A stretch of 64,000 nucleotides of DNA from Xylanibacter caecicola (GTDB lineage Bacteria > Bacteroidota > Bacteroidia > Bacteroidales > Bacteroidaceae). Where the stretch lies: positions 233,058-297,057 of the forward strand of contig NZ_JABKKJ010000002.1 of assembly GCF_013166515.1 (NCBI RefSeq), written 5' to 3'. The position numbers and the translations under genes were made by a program. Shown one piece after another: positions 60,014 through 64,000 of the stretch (position 1 is the first letter of the stretch; each line of letters begins with the position of its first letter). A model generated the notes under the pieces. It was not told where the DNA came from. It did no database searches and worked only from the letters and a program-made list of their open reading frames with translations.

Positions 60014-60943
60014 ATGATAGGCATTATTTGTGTTGTAATAGGAGTGGCTCTTGTATTGTGGGGAGCCGACCGACTGACAGACGGTGCTACGGCATTGGCG
60101 CAGCGTATGAATATTCCTCAGATGGTAATAGGGCTTACTGTTGTGGCAATGGGCACGTCGATGCCTGAGTTCTTTGTCAGTCTGGTGTCTGCGATAAAGG
60201 GTACCCCGGACCTTGCGGTGGGCAATGTCGTGGGCAGCAACATTTTCAATACGATGCTTATTGTCGGTGTCTCTGCGGCTTTAGCACCCATGGCTATAAG
60301 TCGTTCTGCGGTGAAGAAGGACATGCCGTTTGCCATGGCGGCAACTCTCATGCTTGTGCTAATGAGTCTTGACGGTGATATATCGCGCATGGATGCGGCT
60401 TTATTGTTTGCCGCATTTATATTTTTCATGGTTTATACGCTGCGTCTTGCAAAGAAAGGAAAGGTTTCTGTCGTTGAGGGAAAGAAGGAAAATCTTTCTA
60501 TTTGTATGTCGGTTGTATTTATTGTTATCGGTCTTGCTTGTCTCATCGGCGGCAGTCACCTGTTTGTCAACGGGGCTTCCGACATAGCAAGTGCCCTTGG
60601 TGTCAGCGAGGCGGTTATCGGTCTTACCGTCGTGGCGTGCGGCACTTCGCTGCCCGAGCTTGCAACGAGTGTTGTCGCGGCTCGCAAGGGGCAGAGTGGA
60701 ATGGCTATAGGAAATGTGATAGGCAGTAATGTATTCAACATACTTATGATACTCGGTGTAACGGGACTCGTCGCCCCGATGCAGATAGAAGGTATTACGA
60801 CCGTAGACATGTTGGTTATGCTTATCGGCGTGGTGTTGCTTTGGATGTTCTCGTATACCAAGTATATGATAGCCCGTTGGGAAGGTGTTGTGCTTGCTTT
60901 GCTCTTCTGCGGATATATCACATGGCTTGTCGTGAATGTGTGA
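60014..60943 (+). CDS. Calcium/sodium antiporter family protein (YrbG-like)
   Basis: A 309-aa membrane protein with ten helices in two inverted halves. Each half has the CaCA alpha repeat: VVAMGTSMPEFFVSLVSA... GNVVGSNIFNTMLIVG and VVACGTSLPELATSVVAA... GNVIGSNVFNILMILG. It exchanges cations (Na+ for Ca2+ or others). Single gene, followed by the dispersed repeat copy B. Confidence 0.93.
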   Translation: MIGIICVVIGVALVLWGADRLTDGATALAQRMNIPQMVIGLTVVAMGTSMPEFFVSLVSAIKGTPDLAVGNVVGSNIFNTMLIVGVSAALAPMAISRSAVKKDMPFAMAATLMLVLMSLDGDISRMDAALLFAAFIFFMVYTLRLAKKGKVSVVEGKKENLSICMSVVFIVIGLACLIGGSHLFVNGASDIASALGVSEAVIGLTVVACGTSLPELATSVVAARKGQSGMAIGNVIGSNVFNILMILGVTGLVAPMQIEGITTVDMLVMLIGVVLLWMFSYTKYMIARWEGVVLALLFCGYITWLVVNV

Positions 60944-60954
60944 CGGGGGATAAA

Positions 60955-61090
60955 TAAAGAGGAGACAGAGTTTTTTAGGAGATAAAGGGAAGATAAAGAG
61001 GAGATAAGGGGAAGATAAAAGACGTATGCTTTATTGTTTGGTACAAGGCTATTGTCCTTAATCTTCCCCTTATCTCCTTTGAAATCTTCC
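60955..61090. repeat. Dispersed GATAAAGGGGA repeat, copy B (clearest hairpin)
   Basis: GGAGATAAGGGGAAGAT (60999-61015) and ATCTTCCCCTTATCTCC (61061-61077) are perfect 17-bp arms. The loop contains AAAAGACGTATGCTTTAT, which is shared with copy A. It lies between convergent genes and may serve as a terminator. Confidence 0.7.
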
Positions 61091-61101
61091 TCTATCTCCT
61101 T

Positions 61102-62181
61102 TTAAAACCCATACAGCTCTTTCAGCTTTTCGCCCAGCTTTTCGCCACGCAAATCCACGGCGATAATCTTTCCTTCTTTGTCGAGCAGTATGCTTGCAGG
61201 TATCGAGTTGATACCGTAGATGTCCTTTCCTATGGACTTCCAGCCCTTAAGGTCGCTCAGTTGCGGCCATTTCATGCCGAGGCTTTTTATCGCAGCCTTC
61301 CATGCCTCGGCTTTAGTGTCGAACGATATGCCGATTATTTCAAAACCTTTTGAGTGATATTTCTCGTAGTTTGCTACTACGTTCGGCATCTCTCCACGGC
61401 ACGGACCACACCAGCTTGCCCAGAAATCAATCATCACATAGTTGCCTTTTCCGCACCATTCGCTCAGCTTGCGTTCCTTGCCGTTGTCGTCATTCATCGT
61501 AATATCCTTGAACATTGTACCCGGTTGGCGCAATTCGTATGATGCCAGCAGGGCTTTCGGCTGTCTCATCTGTGCGTGGCTGTAATACGGTGCCGTCTCC
61601 GGAAGCAGTGCCTTAAGCTCGTCGTAAGACAACTCATACATTATATTATTTATAAATGCGGCAGGGATGATGTTGTCCTTGTTATCGTTCACAATACTCT
61701 TTGCATATATCGTAAACTCATTGCTCAGTTTGTCATATTCATCCTCTATTGCTTTCATCTTTGCTGCCTTGTCCTGGTCAGTGCTACCCTTTATTTCAGA
61801 ATATTGCTTGCCGAGATCGCTCATCCTTGACATGTACGAGTTGTATTTCCCCATATATCCACCCAGTTTGGTGTTCAGTGCCGAGCCTTTGGATGTGCAT
61901 CCGGTCAGGTCTACTTCTACCGGTGTGCCGTCACAGAAGAACATTGTGCCGTTGTTTTGTGCCATAACGATAAACAAGGTGTTTGCCGCTTTTGTTCCGG
62001 AAAAGCCGAATTTGCCGTCCTTCACCTCTACGCTGTCCACATCGTTTCTTGCATCTTTGTTTATCAGGTATACCGTTTTTACGTCAGCCGGAGCTGTTCC
62101 TGTGATTTTAAACTCTACGTCTTGCGCGCTTATTGTTGCGGCGCATAAAGCCATTAGGGCTATTGATAAATGTCTTTTCAT
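61102..62181 (-). CDS. TlpA-like thioredoxin with N-terminal DUF4369-type domain
   Basis: A 359-aa exported protein (signal peptide 1-19, ending ISA). Residues about 20-110 form a DUF4369-like beta domain (VEFKITGTAPADVKTVYLINKDARNDVDSVEVKDGKFGFSG). About 110-215 is helical. About 220-359 is a TlpA/ResA-type thioredoxin domain with IDFWASWCGPCRGEMPNV (CGPC active site) and INSIPASILLDKEGKI (cis-Pro). It probably reduces or exchanges disulfides in the periplasm. Promoter -7 box at 62212. Confidence 0.9.
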   Translation of the reverse strand: MKRHLSIALMALCAATISAQDVEFKITGTAPADVKTVYLINKDARNDVDSVEVKDGKFGFSGTKAANTLFIVMAQNNGTMFFCDGTPVEVDLTGCTSKGSALNTKLGGYMGKYNSYMSRMSDLGKQYSEIKGSTDQDKAAKMKAIEDEYDKLSNEFTIYAKSIVNDNKDNIIPAAFINNIMYELSYDELKALLPETAPYYSHAQMRQPKALLASYELRQPGTMFKDITMNDDNGKERKLSEWCGKGNYVMIDFWASWCGPCRGEMPNVVANYEKYHSKGFEIIGISFDTKAEAWKAAIKSLGMKWPQLSDLKGWKSIGKDIYGINSIPASILLDKEGKIIAVDLRGEKLGEKLKELYGF

Positions 62182-62211
62182 TTGTATGTTTCTTTATAAT
62201 TGTTTGTTGAG

Positions 62212-62219
62212 CAAAGATA
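62212..62219 (-). promoter_or_regulatory. -7 box of the TlpA-like gene
   Basis: TATCTTTG on the minus strand, 31 nt before the start codon. No clear -33 box. Confidence 0.5.
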
Positions 62220-62261
62220 AATATTAAATGTTTATTTAAGAATTAATAAGTACTAAAAACC

Positions 62262-62290
62262 TTGTCCGTTGAGTTTTTTTATTAATTTTG
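62262..62290 (+). promoter_or_regulatory. Promoter of the queuosine operon
   Basis: TTG (62262-62264) and TAATTTTG (62283-62290), 18 nt apart. The expected start at about 62297 places the riboswitch-like element at the very 5' end of the transcript. Confidence 0.6.
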
Positions 62291-62305
62291 CCGCGATATT
62301 AACAA

Positions 62306-62337
62306 CAGAGTGCTTGGTAAACCTCTTAAAAAACAAG
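62306..62337 (+). promoter_or_regulatory. Likely preQ1-I riboswitch
   Basis: P1 pairs AGAG (62307-62310) with CTCT (62323-62326). The loop contains TGCTTGGTAAAC, including the conserved U right after P1, a GUAA-like stretch and the ligand-binding C before the 3' strand. An A-rich tail (TAAAAAAC) follows, and its CAAG (62334-62337) can pair with loop CTTG (62313-62316) as the pseudoknot P2. This is the H-type pseudoknot plan of preQ1-I aptamers. The P2 strand ends 4 nt before the start codon, so ligand binding would hide the ribosome entry region. The gene downstream transports a queuosine precursor. Confidence 0.7.
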
Positions 62338-62341
62338 AATA

Positions 62342-63031
62342 ATGAGAAAAAGACAGAACAATGTGAGTGTGCTGTTCATGCTTTTCAGCATACTCTTCTG
62401 TGTTTGCCTTATAACGGCAAACGTGCTTGAGACAAAGCAGATTTCCTTTGGTTTGGTGAACATAACGGGCGGACTGCTGGTCTTTCCTGTTTCTTACATC
62501 ATCAACGACTGTGTGTGCGAGGTGTGGGGATACCGCAAGGCGCGGTTGCTGATATGGACGGGCTTCGCCATGAACTTCATATTCGTGATGTTCGGTGCTC
62601 TTGCCGATTTCATCCCTGGCGCGCCATATTGGGACAACGAAGACGGTTTCCATGCTGTTTTCGGTCTTGCTCCTCGTATTGCCGCTGCCTCGTTTGTAGC
62701 CTTTCTTGCAGGTTCGTTCATCAACGCATACGTGATGAGCCGCATGAAATTGTCGTCGGGAGGAAGGCATTTCTCTGTCCGTGCCGTTGTCAGTACTATA
62801 TTCGGAGAGACAGCCGACTCGCTGATATTCTTTCCTTTAGCTTTGTGGGGCGTAATTCCGGTGTCGGAGATGCCGTCGCTTATAGTGTCACAGGTCGTGC
62901 TCAAGACATTGTATGAAATAATGGTACTCCCTGTCACCATACGTGTTGTACGTAAGACAAAGGAGTTTGAAGATACCGATGTATATGACGAAGGTATAAG
63001 TTATAATATATGGAAAATATTCAATTTATGA
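62342..63031 (+). CDS. Queuosine precursor transporter (YhhQ/VUT family)
   Basis: A 229-aa membrane protein with 6 helices. [43 protein letters not shown] and [12 protein letters not shown]... [26 protein letters not shown] are YhhQ signatures. It probably imports queuine, preQ0 or preQ1. Its 3' end overlaps queF by 22 bp, and a preQ1-like riboswitch precedes it. Confidence 0.92.
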   Translation: MRKRQNNVSVLFMLFSILFCVCLITANVLETKQISFGLVNITGGLLVFPVSYIINDCVCEVWGYRKARLLIWTGFAMNFIFVMFGALADFIPGAPYWDNEDGFHAVFGLAPRIAAASFVAFLAGSFINAYVMSRMKLSSGGRHFSVRAVVSTIFGETADSLIFFPLALWGVIPVSEMPSLIVSQVVLKTLYEIMVLPVTIRVVRKTKEFEDTDVYDEGISYNIWKIFNL

Positions 63032-63501
63032 AAGAGAACAATGAAAACAGATGCGGTGAGGGATTGAAGGCTCTCGGCACCGCTACGAGATATGCCGACG
63101 ACTATGCACCGGAGGTGCTCGAGACATTCACCAACAAACATCCCGGCAACGACTATTGGGTGCAATTCAACTGCCCTGAGTTTACGTCGCTGTGCCCCAT
63201 AACGGGTCAGCCCGACTTTGCCGAAATACGCATACAGTATGTTCCGGCAGAGAAAATGGTGGAGAGCAAGAGTCTGAAACTCTATCTGTTCAGCTTCCGT
63301 AATCACGGTGATTTTCATGAAGACTGTGTGAACATTATAATGAAGGACCTTGTACGCCTGATGGAACCTAAATATATTGAGGTGACGGGCATATTCACTC
63401 CGCGCGGCGGGATAAGCATATACCCGTTTGCCAACTACGGACAGCCGGGCACAAAATATGAGAAACTGGCTGAGCACAGGTTCATGAACCATAACATGTA
63501 A
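63010..63501 (+). CDS. queF: NADPH-dependent 7-cyano-7-deazaguanine (preQ0) reductase
   Basis: A 163-aa protein: [22 protein letters not shown] has the nucleophilic Cys62 and Asp69; [24 protein letters not shown] is the QueF motif and binding loop. It reduces preQ0 to preQ1 for queuosine in tRNA. The start at 63010 lies inside the transporter gene; MKENNEN at 63028 is an alternative. Confidence 0.93.
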   Translation: MENIQFMKENNENRCGEGLKALGTATRYADDYAPEVLETFTNKHPGNDYWVQFNCPEFTSLCPITGQPDFAEIRIQYVPAEKMVESKSLKLYLFSFRNHGDFHEDCVNIIMKDLVRLMEPKYIEVTGIFTPRGGISIYPFANYGQPGTKYEKLAEHRFMNHNM

Positions 63502-63516
63502 TTAAGACATATAGGT

Positions 63517-63891
63517 ATGAAAGTACGTGTTTTTGTCATAATGTTGGCAGCACTGATGCTTTCCGCGTTTGCCGGTGCGGCGGAAGAGCAGCATGATGTG
63601 CCGCGCAAAAAGGTGGCGGTGGTGCTGAGTGGCGGCGGTGCCAAGGGCATGGCACATATCGGTGCGCTGCGTGTGATAGAGCGTGCAGGCATACCGATTG
63701 ACTATATTGCCGGAACATCAATGGGTGCCATTGTAGGCGGGTTGTACTCCATAGGGTATGATACAAAGATGCTCGACTCATTGATAAGGGCACAGGATTG
63801 GAAGTTCCTGTTGTCCGACAAGGCGGATATACATGACAGAAGCCTTGCCAACAGGCAGAAACAACATACTTATACCCGTTGGCGGAATTAA
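63517..63891 (+). pseudogene. Patatin-like phospholipase, truncated
   Basis: A 124-aa frame with signal peptide (1-21) and the first part of a patatin domain: VAVVLSGGGAKGMAHIGALRVIE (oxyanion hole) and YIAGTSMGAIVGGLYSIG (nucleophile Ser in GTSMG). It stops at 63891, before the catalytic Asp (DG[A/G]) and the C-terminal POTRA/barrel region of full-length family members. The sequence departs from the family just after SLANRQKQHTYT. In the next frame it reads LIPVGGINLS before a stop, so either a frameshift or an insertion is responsible. Confidence 0.65.
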
Positions 63892-63906
63892 TTTAAGTTG
63901 ATAAAT

Positions 63907-64000
63907 ATGAGTAAAAAGTTGTACATGTCGCTGATTTTTAGTAACTTAGTGGTGATTAAAACATTAAGTTCAAACCATCGTATGTACAACCTTTATGCAA
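63907..64000 (+). other. Open frame running off the window end, possible insertion element
   Basis: From ATG 63907 a frame (MSKKLYMSLIFSNLVVIKTL...) stays open to the window end. Inside it GTTGTACAT (63919-63927) and ATGTACAAC (63981-63989) form an inverted repeat. It directly follows the break in the patatin gene, so it may be the left end of an insertion sequence with its transposase starting at the second ATG. Too short to identify. Confidence 0.35.

Overview
The window looks like chromosomal DNA of a Bacteroidales bacterium, most likely a Prevotella or close relative. Supporting signs: Bacteroidetes-type promoters (-7 TAnnTTTG with a TTTG/TTG box about 20 nt upstream) in front of many genes; a tmRNA whose tag ends in YALAA; a DUF4492-cydA-cydB oxidase operon; DUF4924, DUF4922 and DUF4957-like proteins; a Wzi-like barrel; a UpxY/NusG-like antiterminator; and a YNLNGxR...GIYIHNGKKV-type C-terminal motif as on Prevotella surface proteins. 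Most of the window is of moderate GC content and carries housekeeping genes. No rRNA or tRNA genes were found.

Layout. 0.1-3.5 kb: a secreted low-complexity protein, a Wzi-like outer-membrane barrel and a lipoprotein. 3.9-12.8 kb: an accessory island, clearly AT-rich from about 5.3 kb on. It holds a Fic protein with a winged-helix tail and inverted repeats over its own promoter; an XRE regulator, a nuclease-methyltransferase fusion and a three-TRD specificity subunit interrupted by a G8 tract, which together look like a phase-variable restriction-modification system; a rightward cluster with an unknown 97-aa protein, an ImmA/IrrE metallopeptidase, an SDH/ClpP-fold serine protease and a 65-aa protein; and a decayed IS30 transposase end. 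12.9-27.2 kb: solute symporter, SLBB polysaccharide-export protein, tmRNA, a 1184-aa surface protein with a 954-bp internal duplication, an AmpG-like permease and a 1276-aa glycosyltransferase/DUF4922/SpoIID fusion. 28-33 kb: rlmN-pdxA, a LPG-synthase-like membrane protein and an acyl-CoA ligase. 33-39 kb: a TolC/HlyD/ABC-2 efflux operon. 39-42 kb: cytochrome bd.

43.3-50.4 kb: a complete tryptophan operon (trpD-C-F-A-B-E-G) preceded by a leader peptide with three consecutive Trp codons and an attenuator whose alternative pairings can be drawn by hand. It is followed by an orphan NusG-like gene and an 18-unit, 22-bp tandem array. 51.8-55.5 kb: an operon of a LysE-type exporter, DUF4924, dTDP-4-dehydrorhamnose reductase and prfC. 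55.6-64 kb: ROK kinase, pepD, a second LPG-synthase-like protein, a cation antiporter, a TlpA-like thioredoxin, a queuosine operon (precursor transporter plus queF) with a likely preQ1-I riboswitch, and a patatin gene that breaks off near the window end.

The strongest candidates for undescribed biology are the phase-variable three-TRD restriction-modification locus and the two-protease cluster beside it. Next come the trp attenuator, the preQ1 element, the strict 22-bp array and several dispersed hairpin families between genes. All assignments rest on reading motifs and context by eye; no database search was run.
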